From assembly GCA_036365455.1 (NCBI GenBank), contig JAWQUS010000003.1, forward strand, positions 2,748,001 through 2,812,000: a stretch of 64,000 nucleotides of DNA. The letters run 5' to 3'. The position numbers were made by a program, and so were the translations under genes. The first letter of the stretch is position 1, and every line of letters begins with the position of its first letter. This DNA is from Macrosoma leucophasiata. Its lineage: Eukaryota > Arthropoda > Insecta > Lepidoptera > Hedylidae. The notes under the pieces were generated by a model. That model had not been told where the DNA came from. It saw only the letters and a list, made by a program, of their open reading frames with translations, and ran no database searches. Shown piece after piece: positions 30,063-41,436 of the stretch.

Positions 30063-30487
30063 ACACACCCTCACAAAGACCAGAGGCAGAGAATATGCCA
30101 GAGGTCAAAATGCAATTGCGTTGCCACCCCTGAGACCTTAGTTGTTACGTCTCTGTGATAGTTATTACGAGGCCATGCATATCATAAATTGCGTTTAACG
30201 AAAAGTACAAACACAAAACATACACTGCTTACTGTAAATATAGCGAGCAAAGGTGTAAGTGGGAAACGTTAGGTGTCTCCCGTTATGAAATTCAGCGGTT
30301 TTCCGAGCTGTGACAAGTTGGAGTAGCAATTTGTCTGGCGCGGTGTGCTGTTATGATCCAGGCTTTATGGGTCCAAGTTTTCTAGGTATCGTAACTACCA
30401 TATTTTTGTTCTTTTTATCTTGAAGGTGATCTGTCTAAATGCTTAATATCGCCACTTTGGAATTGGAATCTTATTCTTATTCATTTA

Positions 30488-30738
30488 CTAGCTGACCCGG
30501 CAAACTTCGTATTGCCTCAGAATGAAATAATGTGTCAAAGGTTTGATACAAGTAGATACGGACTGTTTGTATGGGAAAATAAAATTGTGGTTTTTACTAT
30601 TTCCCTTCAATTTCTTCATATTTTCTTACCGTTTAAACTTTCCAAAATGCATTCAAAATCAAAATTAGCCAAATCGGTCGACTCGTTCTTGAGTTTTAGC
30701 GAGACTAACGAACAGCAATTGATTTTTAAATATATAGA
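30488..30738 (-). mobile_element. Helitron-like element H1, minus copy
   Basis: Reads ACTAGCTGACCCGGCAAACT on the plus strand; the 5' TC is at 30737-30738. The AAATCGGTCGACTCG and CGAACAGCAATTGATTTT blocks match H1. An 87-codon open frame on the plus strand across it is incidental. Confidence 0.7.
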
Positions 30739-31242
30739 TACCGGGGATACAAAAAAATATGAAAATGTTAGTTGAATCGGATATAGAAGAATCTTTTCTT
30801 TTGTCTTGAAGATTATCTATCTAAACCACCAAACATCGCTACTACAAAATTGAATTCTTATATTACAACTAAACACTTTTTTACGGATTTATCCCGCGTA
30901 TATTAAACTGAAATATTTTTTTGAATACCATTTACATAACGCTCGTCACTATTTCTACCTTATTGCTGCGACTTCATTGGCGAGTTATTTGTAGGGTTCC
31001 GTACCCAAAGGATAAAAACGGAATCCGATACTGTGACTCCACTCTCCGTTTGTCTGTCACCAGGTTGTACCTCATGTACGTACCCCGTGATAGTTCGACA
31101 GTTAAAATTTTCAAAGATGATGTAAATATTTCTGTTGCCGCTATAACAATTTATTGTGTAAATCGTGCTTGTATGCAGATGAACGAATTCTTTACGAAAT
31201 TGTTTTTTACGGCCTACAGATTACAGTCCACACTTAATAGCT
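30739..31242. other. Gap with a GGTTCCGTACC repeat fragment
   Basis: 30988-31090 (GTAGGGTTCCGTACCCAAAG, then TTTGTCTGTCACC) belongs to the dispersed family related to 35642-36214. The remainder is not recognised. Confidence 0.5.
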
Positions 31243-31553
31243 TAAAAGGGCATGCTCCGATGGTTCGGGCATATAGAAAGAATGTCGAATGAGCGAATGA
31301 CTAAACAGATATACAATGCGAATGTAGATGGTTGCGGAGGCCCAGGAAGACCAAGACTGACCTATCATGACCAAATAGGTCGAGTGCTGTCTGATGGTGG
31401 GGTCAAAAGTCTTAGGAATCGGCGTGCATGTATGTAGAGAATGATGAAGGTAGATAAGGCACGGGAGGTGTGTCAGGACCGGGATATCTGGCGCTCCACA
31501 CTCTCTGCCTACCCCGTGAGGGACCTGGCGTGAAGATACAACATACATACATA
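31243..31553 (+). pseudogene. LINE-B ORF C-terminus, stop-interrupted
   Basis: KGMLRWFGHIERMSNERM onward; AAG of RACMKRMM is TAG at 31435-31437, then the frame resumes (RMMKVDKAREVC) to the TGA. The tail is GAAGATACAACATACATACA. Confidence 0.75.
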
Positions 31554-32797
31554 ATAGCTTTTCGACATACGTTTATAAGGCTTAACCTAATCACATTTAG
31601 AAAAGCAGTCAGCTTCTGCAATCATCTGAAAAAATCTTTCCGTTCATTCTACTCAATAACGAGCACATACATCATTCACTCACCAAACGATCATTCAAAC
31701 GATCGTGTTCCATTCCAAGGTTTTTATCGTGCTCAGAGTTTCATTTTAAACTGATTTACTGAGATGCCTCCAAGACAAATGATCACTCTAGACAGCTCAG
31801 ACATATAGCAAGCGCATAAAACGTCACTGTCTCACTCTTTCCGCGTGTAACAGATTGAGAAGGCTATATTGAATTGTTGAAAAGGATTCGTTTTCTTTAT
31901 TGTAGTATTCGTTTGATGTGAAGGTACTGCGGGTTGAGGGGCTTCGACTCAATAAGCCTTTGGAATGTCGAATTTATTTTTACGTGATACAAATTGAATG
32001 ACGTATAAATAGGGAAGGCTTCAAAGGAGAGTGCTCTACTTTGTGGTTATATTATTTTTGGCGGTTCAAGTGGGATGTTTGATGGGTGTGTTTGCGACGG
32101 TGATTCTATTGAGAAATAACAGCTAGAGATCTTCCAAACAACGTATTTTCAAGCCTATATTCGGAGAGTGTAGATGTGCTCTAAATATTTTTCCTTGTTC
32201 TGGAAGTTTCCCAGTGAAAGTGGTCGTTAGGGTCGTCACGACCGACGCAGTCAAATTTAATTTAGCAAAACCTAATACGTAAGCCGGTTCCCATTGTTCC
32301 CGCAAAATGAAAAAAAGGTTGTTGTCGATCAAAATCCTTAACACATGTCGCTAAATAAATATCAAATATCCAAACGCGTTTCCATTTCCTCTCCTGTTTG
32401 ACACCTCGGGATAATAGTGTTGACTTGGGCCCAAGTACTGAAACCCGAGTGTTCTGTCACTTGACGTTTCGTAATCGATTACGAAATTGATATTTGGTAT
32501 TTTTAGACGCTGTGAAAATGATGCTCCCTAGCTTCTTTTTGTTGGAGGCTGTTAAAAAATGTCAACATTGATTAATATTGTCTCAGTGGCTGGCAGTGGG
32601 TAGTCAACTTTTCATTGACTTGCAATCTCAGATTTGATCATACTGACATTTTTTTTCGTATAGTCGTAAGTCCGATAAAATAGGCATACTGACTTAGGGT
32701 TGCCACACAAAACTATACGACGCATTGCAGAAACTTGCAGTGCGAATTGCTGCGATGCGATTTTGTCCGACATGTTGAAAGTATGGTCACCTGAATC
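31554..32797. other. Gap without genes
   Basis: 1.2 kb with no recognised gene or repeat. Short open frames have no domain features. Confidence 0.5.
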
Positions 32798-33089
32798 CAT
32801 AGAGCAACACGGGCCACCGGCCGCGGCGGACTGGAAGGGAGTAGCCATAGCGTTTATTACCGATGCAAAACAGTCTGTCATTTTTTACGGGGGGATATGC
32901 GTGCGACACACACGCACACTACAAAAATCGTCTATTACTACGAAACTCACACCTTGACTTTAACAAAAAACAGAAAGAATTTCACGCACACATTTAAACA
33001 TCTAGGCGACAGGTATAGGCGCATTTGGGCTTGTACTTTGACAGAGGGGAAAGCCTGCATATGGCTACTCCCTCCGGTGTTGCTCTATG
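32798..33089. mobile_element. MITE1 copy C (inverted relative to A and B)
   Basis: CATAGAGCAACACGGGCCAC at the left, GTGTTGCTCTATG at the right. The GC-rich subterminal block is on the left side. Confidence 0.8.
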
Positions 33090-33935
33090 CCTGGAGGCAA
33101 TGACGTTGATAGCGCTGTTTATGTTAATAATTTGGCTCCCGCGGCGCCATGTTATCGGGCACGCATTACACCGACTCGAACTGTTACAACGAAAACTGTT
33201 TGTTTTATATCATTGTCATGACAGTGCGAATATGTTGATAAACACTTTACAGTACATTGAAATGTTAACGTAATGTGATAATAATCATATTTTATGGAAA
33301 ATAGCAATCTTCTGCAATGTTCTTATCGAATGTTTGTCAACTGAGTCATATAAGGAACTGCCAGAATTTTCTTTTATTTGTTACAATGAAAACCTTGCAG
33401 AAGGAATGCGCGCTTATATTACCACGTCTCCTGACATTCTGCGTGTTGATTTCTTAATTACCGGAATGCTACTGTGCTGTGTAAAACTAAAAGCATTACT
33501 CCTAGAGGCTTTATACTGTATGAGGTTATTCAAAAATAGATTCCACAGTCCGTAATGACAGCGTGTCGACAATTCCCCTGTCGTTGTAAATGTTTATAGA
33601 TGACAGTGACCGCTTTCCATCAGGTGGCCCGTCAGGTTATCAAACCTCTTTAACAAAAAAAACTTATCTAGGTCTCCTAATCCTCTGATCTAGTATACCT
33701 TAGGATCTCAGACTTGGCAGAAGTCTACCGCCACTAAACTGCCAGCCAAAGTTGATTGAAATGTTGATAATTTCAATGATGCTCATTACCGTTACCCCTA
33801 TTAAATAAGATACGGCGACGGTGAAATGCTGGAGGTAATGACGTTGATAGCGTTTTTTATTTAATAATTGAGCACCCGCGGCGCGATATTATCAGGCACG
33901 CTGTTACACCGAATGCTTACAACGAAAAGTGTGAA
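33090..33935 (+). repeat. Direct repeat pair, about 110 bp
   Basis: 33090-33205 and 33825-33930 share GGAGG.AATGACGTTGATAGC, CCCGCGGCG and CAACGAAAA. The first copy directly follows MITE1 copy C. Function unknown. Confidence 0.6.
33519..33662 (+). mobile_element. CR1/Jockey-like LINE 3' end fragment
   Basis: TAATGACAGCGTGTCG, then GTTGTAAATGTTTATAGATG, CCATCAGGTGGCCCGTCAGG and TTAACAAAAAAAA. The CCATCAGGTG-CCCGTC block is characteristic of lepidopteran CR1/Jockey 3' UTRs. It offers a comparison for the SINE-A tail (ACATCAATGTG-AACTGC). Confidence 0.6.
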
Positions 33936-35266
33936 GAAATTATATCTGTACCTAATTATGTCACCTGGCTGAATTTCACGGTTCACCATTGACCTAATCC
34001 TAAAAACAGAATAAAATAAATATTTAAGTGATAACAAAATTTTGCTCGATGTTAATAACGGTAACAGGTAAACGTCGTGTATGAAATATTCACAGAATAA
34101 TTAGATGAATGTTCACGTTTAAAAATAAAATGAATATTTAAAGAGGGCTCCCATACAGCAGACGTGATATTTTTGTCATATTTTACAGATAATGATGCGG
34201 AATACTTCGTGCGTTAGTCTGTTATTTAATACTCTAGTTTCGCAGACGTATAATATTGCCTTGCTATAAAAAAACTTACTAAAAGAAGCTAACTAAAAGA
34301 AAACATTTACTCTAACTTAAAGAAATCCGTGAAAGTTAGAAGAAGCTTTAGTTGTGTAAATATACATTTATTCCGACGTACTTACGCACAGCACGAATGT
34401 GTATTACAATAAGGCTCCGCTTACAACGGAGTTAAGGAGGATTGTAAAGTCCACACGACGTCGAACAAGGTAGCGAAACATAGCAAGCCCTTCCGCGATT
34501 GTCACCGTGACATCTTGTGATCCTCTTTTCCACGTAATTCTTAATATGTGCAAATATACAATATCGAAACAAAAGTACCTACGTATTTTTTAATTGTTTA
34601 CACAAAAAAAAATATATAACTATTAAATACTTTATCTACATTTTTCCAGCAGTAATCTACCACGAGGATACCAAATAGATGAACGCTACTGAAGGCAATT
34701 CGTTCTGTCGCGGAAAAATAGCTACTAAAATGTCACCTTCTACCTATGGAAGTTTGTGTTCTACATTATTCACTTCTGTATTTTTATACCACTGCATGGC
34801 AATAAAAGTGACGAGATGTGGACTGTATACTTGTTCCGCAACTGTCGTTCGCTAATCTAAAATAGGTACTTATTTAAATTCACAATCCTTTGTAGTCGAA
34901 TCGGAAAAAAATACGACTATATCGGTATTTTGTATAAAATATTTTGTTATTCGGTTTGTTTTGCTTAGATATTTACGTATCTACCGACACCTCACCGCCC
35001 TAAATTTTGTATCCATACGAAGGAACTAAATAAATATACGAAATGAGACGCAGGAGGCAAAAAGCGACAAGAAAATCCACCCACATTTCTCTTCGAATAA
35101 GTAACAGGAAAGCAGGAAGTAATTTGTTCGACATCCACGGTGAGATAGACTCGGATGGTTTTTTGGATTTTTTCCTACGGAACCCCTCTCTGTCAATCAG
35201 TCTCCCTCGAAGTCATTTGCGCTAATCATGCAGTGTTGACTTGGGTGGGGTATTTTGTTTTTTTTT
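33936..35266. other. Gap; MITE P remnant at 34303-34345
   Basis: Only CTCTAACTTAAAGAAATCCG at 34310-34330 is recognisable (family P centre). Otherwise no gene; the 60-codon frame at 35043-35225 is basic but has no domain. Confidence 0.5.
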
Positions 35267-35362
35267 TATGTCATGAAGTGGCAAACTAGGAAATAGTTTG
35301 CATTGATTGTAAATAATACTGCCTATCAACATCTACATGAAACCAAAGATTTCAGTGTTGAC

Positions 35363-35545
35363 GACCCGGTTAGTCCAGCGGTGTGAGATGACCGTTTGAT
35401 TCGAAGGTTCGCGGGTTCGATCCCCGCACCGGGACAAATATTTGTATGGCCTACAGATATTTGTTTCGGGTCTGGGTGTTTGTGTATGTGTTGTATGTGT
35501 ACAAGGGCACCCACGGCACAGGTTTATACCTAATGAGGGAGGAGT
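35363..35545 (+). mobile_element. tRNA-derived SINE T2
   Basis: CCCGGTTAGTCCAGCGGTGT is the A-box end and GCGGGTTCGATCCCCGCACC the T-arm/B box with a perfect 5-bp stem. The acceptor stem nearly closes (ACCCGGT with ACCGGGA). The anticodon arm does not fold, so it is not a tRNA gene. The body has GTTTCGGGTCTGGGTGTTTG and a TGTATGTGTTGTATGTG run. Confidence 0.75.
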
Positions 35546-35641
35546 AAAAAGGTAGGTGCGTTGCCACTACATTGAAATCCTGCGAACTAAGGTGTGAAGC
35601 CTGTGTGCCAGAAATTATAGGGCCGTATATTACCCGTTTAT

Positions 35642-36214
35642 TAGGGTTCCGTACCTTAAAAGGAAAAAAGGGACCCTTATAGGATCACTCGTGCGTCTGT
35701 CTGTCTGTCTGTCCGCCTGTCACAGCCAATTTGCTCCGAAACTACTTGACCGATTGAGTTGAAATTTCATGAATACATGTAAATTGGTGATCCAAAGATT
35801 AACACGACAAGTAAAATAATAAATTTTAAACTGGGGGGCCACTTATGCGGTGTAAATCAGAAAATTAAAAAAAAATCGTAAACTGTGTCGTGTGACATAT
35901 CAAATGAAAGAAGTTGTTGTCAGCATCTCAGATATATTTTTTTTTATAATTTTTGCATAACGAAATTTGAAGTTATTTAAGAAAAACGACGAAAATTTAC
36001 CATTCCCCCAAAATTTACCCCCCCTATCTCCGAAACTACTGAACTTAAAATTTTGAAAACAATGTGGAAAATATTTCTTTGCCTATAAATTACTGGAAAA
36101 CCTATAAGAAGTTTGAGTATTCAAATTAAATCGAAAATTCTAAAAAAAACACATTGAATTTAGATTATGTACGGAACCCTCACCACGCGAGTCGAACTCG
36201 CACTTGTCCGGTTT
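35642..36214 (+). mobile_element. 570-bp dispersed repeat (GGTTCCGTACC family)
   Basis: Starts TAGGGTTCCGTACCTTAAAA and ends CTCGCACTTGTCCGGTTTT; a TACGGAACCC inverted match lies near the right end. Contains CTGTCTGTCTGTCTGTCCGC and AAACTACTTGACCGATTGAG. A second copy lies in reverse orientation at 39657-40201. Non-coding; probably a non-autonomous DNA element. Confidence 0.7.
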
Positions 36215-36304
36215 TAGTGCTGAACGCTGTCATTTAGCGGCAATTAGATTAGGTAATGGTCGGTGGCCTATGGTCGGTGGCCTATGCCCGCGAGCTCTAC
36301 CACC

Positions 36305-36794
36305 AGTAAAATATAGTTATAAATAATTTAATTTTTCACCTGTTTCCAAGGAAAAGTTGTTGTGTTGACAATGTTATTTCTAAAAGCAAAGTCTTTATCC
36401 ACACGTGAAAAAATAAACTTGTCCATGCTTAACCTTCATCGTCGAGCTATAAAGTTTATGGAGCTGCTAATTTTTCTTCTTGCTTTCAGGGTTAGCTACA
36501 GTTTTTCATAATAATGAGTACCCTTAAACCTTGAAGCAAAGTCATTGTTTAAACAAATACCTTGTGTGCTTATTTACTTGCACACAAAATCTGCGAGTTA
36601 CGTTTTGCTTTTGGTAACCAGTTTCTATCAGGTAACCCGTTCACGAGCCGATCAGTGATAAATTGGTGATTGGCCTGGCCTGGCCTTGAGTTTCGCCATT
36701 CGAAGTTTACCACCGTTAAATCGCACTGATCTGTTTCTAATTTTTGACATACATTCAAGTCAAAAATAAAAAAAAACTGACGCTCACAGCCCAC
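36305..36794. other. Gap without genes
   Basis: Nothing recognised. Confidence 0.5.
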
Positions 36795-36968
36795 TATGTA
36801 TAAACCTGTGTCGTGGGTGCCGTTGTATACACACAACATATACACAAACACCCAGACCCGAAACAAATATCTGTAGGCCATACAAATATCTGTCCTATTG
36901 CGGGGATCGAACCCACGACTCTTCGAATCCAATGGTCGTCTCACACCGCTGGACTAATCGGGTCGTCA
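36795..36968 (-). mobile_element. SINE T2, minus copy
   Basis: Minus strand: CCCGATTAGTCCAGCGGTGT, GTGGGTTCGATCCCCGCAAT and GTTTCGGGTCTGGGTGTTTG. Body well preserved to CACCCACGACACAGGTTTAT. Confidence 0.75.
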
Positions 36969-37307
36969 AATAAGACCCAGATCAGCGCCATGTAAATGAT
37001 AAATTTAAGACATAATGATAATAATAAATGTATTCTTCATACTTATTTAATTAAATTTGTTGCTCTATTCTACGTGTTACGCTACGGTGTAAAAACATCC
37101 CCGTCACCATAGCACCTAGTAGAGGCACTGTTATTTTTATTACACGATTCGCGCTCCTTGGTACATGCTTGTAATACAGATTGCAAATATCCCGTTCGCC
37201 GGGATCGATACAATTGTTAGGGTTGTCAAGTTTAAATATGGTCGTTTCGTTCCAATTTCGTCCGTTTAGACAAGTTATTTTTTTTTACATCGCTGGACTA
37301 ACCGGTT

Positions 37308-37449
37308 TTGACGACCCGGTTAGTGGTGTGAAACGACCGTTTGATTCGAAGGGGTTCGATTCCCGCACTGGGACAAATATTTGTATGTCCTATAAATATT
37401 GTGGTGTGGTGTTTGTGTATGTGTTGTGTGTGTACAAATTTACCATTTT
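37308..37449 (+). mobile_element. SINE T2, deleted copy
   Basis: GACCCGGTTAGTGGTGTGAAA lacks part of the A-box region; the B box GGTTCGATTCC is kept. It runs directly into a SINE-A 3' half. Confidence 0.65.
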
Positions 37450-37620
37450 GAAATATAGCCCTGTCATTTCAGACACAGAGGCATAGCACCTTCGGCCTCA
37501 GGAGTGGTAACGCATCTGCATTTTGACCTTGGTCTTTGTGTAAGTCTCTATAGGCTGCAGTCATCACTTGACATCAATGTGACTGCATGCTTGTTTGCCA
37601 CTTCATTTACATAAAAAAAA
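37450..37620 (+). mobile_element. SINE-A 3' half
   Basis: From ATAGCCCTGTCATTTCAGAC to CATTTACATAAAAAAAAC. Confidence 0.75.
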
Positions 37621-38026
37621 CTAAGTACACCGGTCATAATTGACCTGTCAACCCTATCCTCGCACGTGTTCGTGGGCTATCTGGGTCGAAAGGCTTTGAT
37701 TGACACATGTATCAAAATGCGTTATTGCTTAGAATACCCGATGACGTTGGCGGGTTGACGGTGTGAAGGAACCACGGAATAGATAAATCTATTCTGTGGA
37801 AGAAACTTTGTATGAACTTTATCAGTATGTGTTATAATTAAACATAGTATAGAAGCACATGGTTTGGTCTAGTCGCTGGACCTTGGTTAAGAATTTTTGT
37901 CTGTCTGATTTATTTGTTTTTTCGCCGATTGAAAAGCAGAAATGGAATGCACTTAGTGCTCTCTGACTCATAAAAATAAGTGTAATAAAAATCCAATGCG
38001 TGAGAAGAGAAATTAGTTTCATTGAA
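37621..38026. other. Gap without genes
   Basis: No gene or repeat recognised. Confidence 0.5.
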
Positions 38027-38321
38027 TCCTTACTGGTGGTAGAGCTCCAGTGACGGAGCTCGCGGGCGTAGGCACCACCGCATTACCTAATATACTTGCC
38101 GCTAAATGGTAGTTTTCAGCACTATCGTGTTCCGGTCAGGTGGTAATGTACGGCCCTGTAATTTCCGGCACAGAGGCATAACACCTAAGGCCTCAGGAGT
38201 GGTAACGCATCTGCATTTTGATCGTGGTCTTTGTGTGGGTGTCTATAGGCTGCAGTCATCACTTAACATCAATGTGAACTGCTCACTGTTTGCCACTTCG
38301 ATTACATTAAAAAAAAATCCT
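38027..38321 (+). mobile_element. SINE-A, full-length
   Basis: Close to the consensus throughout. A short AATCCT direct repeat flanks the copy, a weak target-site duplication candidate. Confidence 0.8.
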
Positions 38322-38716
38322 CTTCGCGACCTACATATTCTTGCAAAAATTGCTTAGTTTCGCAAAAATTTACCAGTTTTGTGGTAACGTTTATAAATGC
38401 CCGAATATGAGTTCAAGAATCTTTAAAATCTGCGTGCTGTACCTATAAGAGATGTGTAACGCTCTGCACTCTGCATTAATACGGATTTATCTGGTGTATA
38501 TTAAACATAAATGATTTATTAAATCAACCCGACGTTTACGAATTCTATTGAGGTAGCAGCAAATATATATTTTCTAAACTGCTGTCAGAAAAATGTCGCA
38601 TTAAGTCTGCCCGGGATAACTGAAAAAAGAGCGAGACAAAAAAACTAAAAAAAATATATAATTATATTTTACAATACGCACGATAAAGTTTTATTTCAAT
38701 GAGTATAGCTCGCGAA
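38322..38716. other. AT-rich gap
   Basis: No gene or repeat recognised. Confidence 0.5.
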
Positions 38717-38936
38717 AACCGGATGTTTTCAAACCGCCCATAAGGCCTCCGACAAAGTTAAACTGCTATCTATCGATAACAACCGGGACCGACGGCTTAT
38801 CGTGCCCTCCGAAGCATGGAAACGCGCATTTAATTTGCCACTAGCGGTCGCCCATCACACTACCCGACCGCGCCGGTAGTGCTTAACCGAGTAGATCGCT
38901 TACACAACACCAGCCGCGGGGCCATGCGCGCTTCTA
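38717..38936 (-). mobile_element. 5S rRNA-derived SINE, copy S5, 3'-truncated
   Basis: Contains the 5S-like head (GGTTAAGCACTACCGGCGCG) and GATGGGCGACCGC, but stops at GGTTTGAAAACATCCGG before the LINE-like tail. Confidence 0.75.
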
Positions 38937-39198
38937 CCCTGTATATCATAATCAAAACAATGTAACGGCTTTTCTCCTAATATTGTTTGCTTTTTTGTAA
39001 TGTTTATTACTGTTCGAAGGTGAGTTGAAGAGTCATTGAAATCGACGTGCAAATATAAAGAGAGATGTTTAGCGTTCTACACTTTGCCTATCCTGTAAGG
39101 AACTTTAGGAATGATGTCCCTGTCGGTATAATTATATTATATTGTAACGAAGCTACGCTTCAATTCGTCCACGAATTCACCGTAAAACTAATCAATTA

Positions 39199-39443
39199 GC
39201 GTGGATGCGTGCGAATGTGAATGGTTGCAGAGGCCCAGGAAGACCAAGGCTGACCTACCATGACCAAATAGGTCGAGTTCTGTCTGATGGTGGGGTCAAA
39301 AGTCTTAGGAATCGGCGTGCATGTATGAAGAGAATGATGAAGGTAGACGAGGCACGAGAGGTTTGTCAGAACCGGGATGTCTGGCGCTCTACACTCTCTG
39401 CCTACCCCGTTAGGGACCTGGCGTGAAGATACATAATTAGCGT
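39199..39443 (+). pseudogene. LINE-B ORF C-terminus fragment
   Basis: MRANVNGCRGPGRPRLTYH to AYPVRDLA and TGA, no internal stop. About 73 codons, then GAAGATACATAATTAG. Confidence 0.75.
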
Positions 39444-39656
39444 GGCAAGCAACTATTTCCGAGGAAATTTCTTCAGTGTTTCCCCGTAAGCCGTGAACTG
39501 CAAATTACAGACGCTCAATAAATCTTGTCCAGAGGGCTCTCGCTTCTTAGTGTTTCCTAGAACGTTCCATAATTTACTATATCTAATACGGATTTTATAT
39601 CTGGCATGTATGAGCTACACGGTGAGGTGAATATTTTTTTGTATTTTTACGATTAA

Positions 39657-40201
39657 TAAAAAATCGGACAAGTGCGAGTTCGAGTTGCGTGGTGAGGGTT
39701 CCGTACATAATCTATATTTAATGTGTTTTTTTTAATCCTCAAACTTCTTATAGGTTTTCCAGTAATCTATAGGCAAATAACTATTTTCCACATTTTTTTC
39801 AAAATTTTAAGTTCAGTAGTTTCGGAGATAGGGGGAAGAATGGTAAATTTTCGTCGTTTTTCTTTAATAACTTCCAATTTATTTATGCAAAAATTATAAA
39901 AAATATATATCTGAGATGCTGACAACAACCTCTTTCATTTGATATGTCACACGACACGGATTACGATTTTTTTTTTAATTTTCTGATTTACCCCCCGAAA
40001 GTGCCCCCCCTGTTTATAATTTATTATTTTACTTGATGTGTTCATCTTTGGGTCACCAATTTACATGTATTCATCAAATTTCAACTCAATCGGTCAAGTA
40101 GTTTCGGAGCAAATTGGCTGTGACAGACGGACAGACAGACAGACAGACGCACGAGTGATCCTATAAGGGTTCCTTTTTTCCTTTTTAGGTACGGAACCCT
40201 A
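39657..40201 (-). mobile_element. 570-bp repeat, minus copy
   Basis: Mirror of 35642-36214: AAATCGGACAAGTGCGAGTT at the left and TTAGGTACGGAACCCT at the right, with the same ACAGACAGACAGACAGAC stretch. The two copies form a 4-kb-spaced inverted pair. Confidence 0.7.
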
Positions 40202-40415
40202 AAAAGCAAAAATGAATGCATCTCATGGTACTTGTTTACGCCAATCTCATTATTTATCGCTTTGCGGATTAATGCTCTAATTAATGATTAATGTTTTCTG
40301 ACTCATAAAGATACTCGTATCATGAAAATCCAATGTTTGAGAAGTGAAATAAGGTTAAATTCTTAAATTTTTACTGAAAAGAGAATCCTCTTTTCAGACT
40401 GTCTTCTGTATAACG

Positions 40416-40752
40416 ACAGAGCGTAGGCAGCCCTCCCCCCTCCCCCCCCCCTCACAAGATGGACCGACGACCTGGTGAAGGTCGCAGGCAATCGCTGGAT
40501 GAGAGCGGCCCAGGACTATTCGTTGTGGCAATCTTTTTTGAAGGGCCTTCGTCCAGCAGTGGACGTCTTTGGCCTGAATTTATGTATGTATGTATGTATC
40601 TTCACGCCAGGTCCCTAACGGGTAGGCAGAGAGTGTAGAGCGCCAGATATCCCGGTTCTGACAAACCTCTCGTGCCTCGTCTACTTTCATCATTCTCTTC
40701 ATACATGCACGCCGATTCCTAAGACTTTGATTACCTTTACCTGAATTTATGA
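40416..40752. mobile_element. LINE-A 3' end (+) with LINE-B 3' end (-) inserted
   Basis: 40416-40584 is an RTE LINE-A tail (GATGGACCGACGACCTGGTG to GGACGTCTTTGGCCTGAA), with a C-rich expansion at 40434-40451. At 40585-40739 a minus LINE-B tail is inserted, flanked by CCTGAATTTATG at 40573-40584 and 40740-40751. Nine non-templated-looking bases (TTACCTTTA) sit at its 5' junction. Confidence 0.75.
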
Positions 40753-40890
40753 ATGTTGATATTACACTCCGAACGTTAGGTAAACAGTTTTTGTAACGGG
40801 AGTGTGTGTTTAAAGATATTTAGCATTTTACACTTGGCTTATCGCGTAAGAAACTTAAGGAATATTAATTTTCCCTGTGATGTATGTGCA

Positions 40891-40891
<1 letters not shown>

Positions 40892-40929
<38 letters not shown>
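40892..40929. repeat. (AT)n microsatellite
   Basis: Uninterrupted TA dinucleotides, about 19 units. Confidence 0.95.
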
Positions 40930-40930
<1 letters not shown>

Positions 40931-41436
40931 TGGAATTGGTGTCGAAAAGACACCAATTTCAAGACATAAACAGATTAAGATTACAAGACAGAGTTATTTG
41001 ACTACCAAAAACCTAAATTGTTTAAGCGATTCCTGAAAATGGAACAATTACAGCAAAGCATATAAAATATAGGCGCCAAAATAAAGCTGTCATCGCTTTT
41101 AGAAAGAATATACAAATTAACCCCTCGCTGTCGCGTGTATGAAGATAAAGTGACAAAATTCAATTTGCAATAAAACGTTCCAGTTTACGCGTCGGCAGTT
41201 AATATTAGAATTCTAGCTTAGGATTAACGGAAGATCACGATGACTACACACATATCTGGCCAATCATGATGACTTGCAAGGACGGCTTTTATAGGGAAAT
41301 TGATTACACACACTTCATTGGGTTTATGTGTGAGTGGTGTAGAGTTGTAGAGGTATATGAGTTACGTTTTCGCTGGTTTTCCCTTTGAATGTTATGTATG
41401 ATATATTTGCGGATTTTTGCATATGTTAGCATTTTC
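40930..41436. other. Gap without genes
   Basis: Nothing recognised. Confidence 0.5.

Larger units (their letters stand above)
29009..30185 (-). mobile_element. SINE-A (CCAGAGG subfamily) split by LINE-A
   Basis: 29009-29091 and 30063-30185 are the two halves, joined at the duplicated ACACACCCT. The right half has CCCTGAGACC and GTGATAGTTATTACG, a subfamily also seen at 46990 and 61728. Confidence 0.8.
35267..36304 (-). mobile_element. SINE-A interrupted by two elements
   Basis: Three pieces are visible: 35267-35362, about 35546-35640, and 36215-36304 (ending GCGAGCTCTACCACCAGTAA). The interruptions are T2 at 35363-35545 and the 570-bp repeat at 35642-36214. The last piece has a small tandem duplication (GGTCGGTGGCCTAT twice). 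Confidence 0.75.

Noticed and set aside
35363..35436. Functional tRNA gene
   Set aside because: Good T-arm and acceptor but the anticodon stem does not form; the same sequence recurs in degraded form at 36.9 and 37.3 kb, so it is a SINE head.
40892..40929. CRISPR or promoter-like AT array
   Set aside because: Simple TA dinucleotide microsatellite with no spacer structure.
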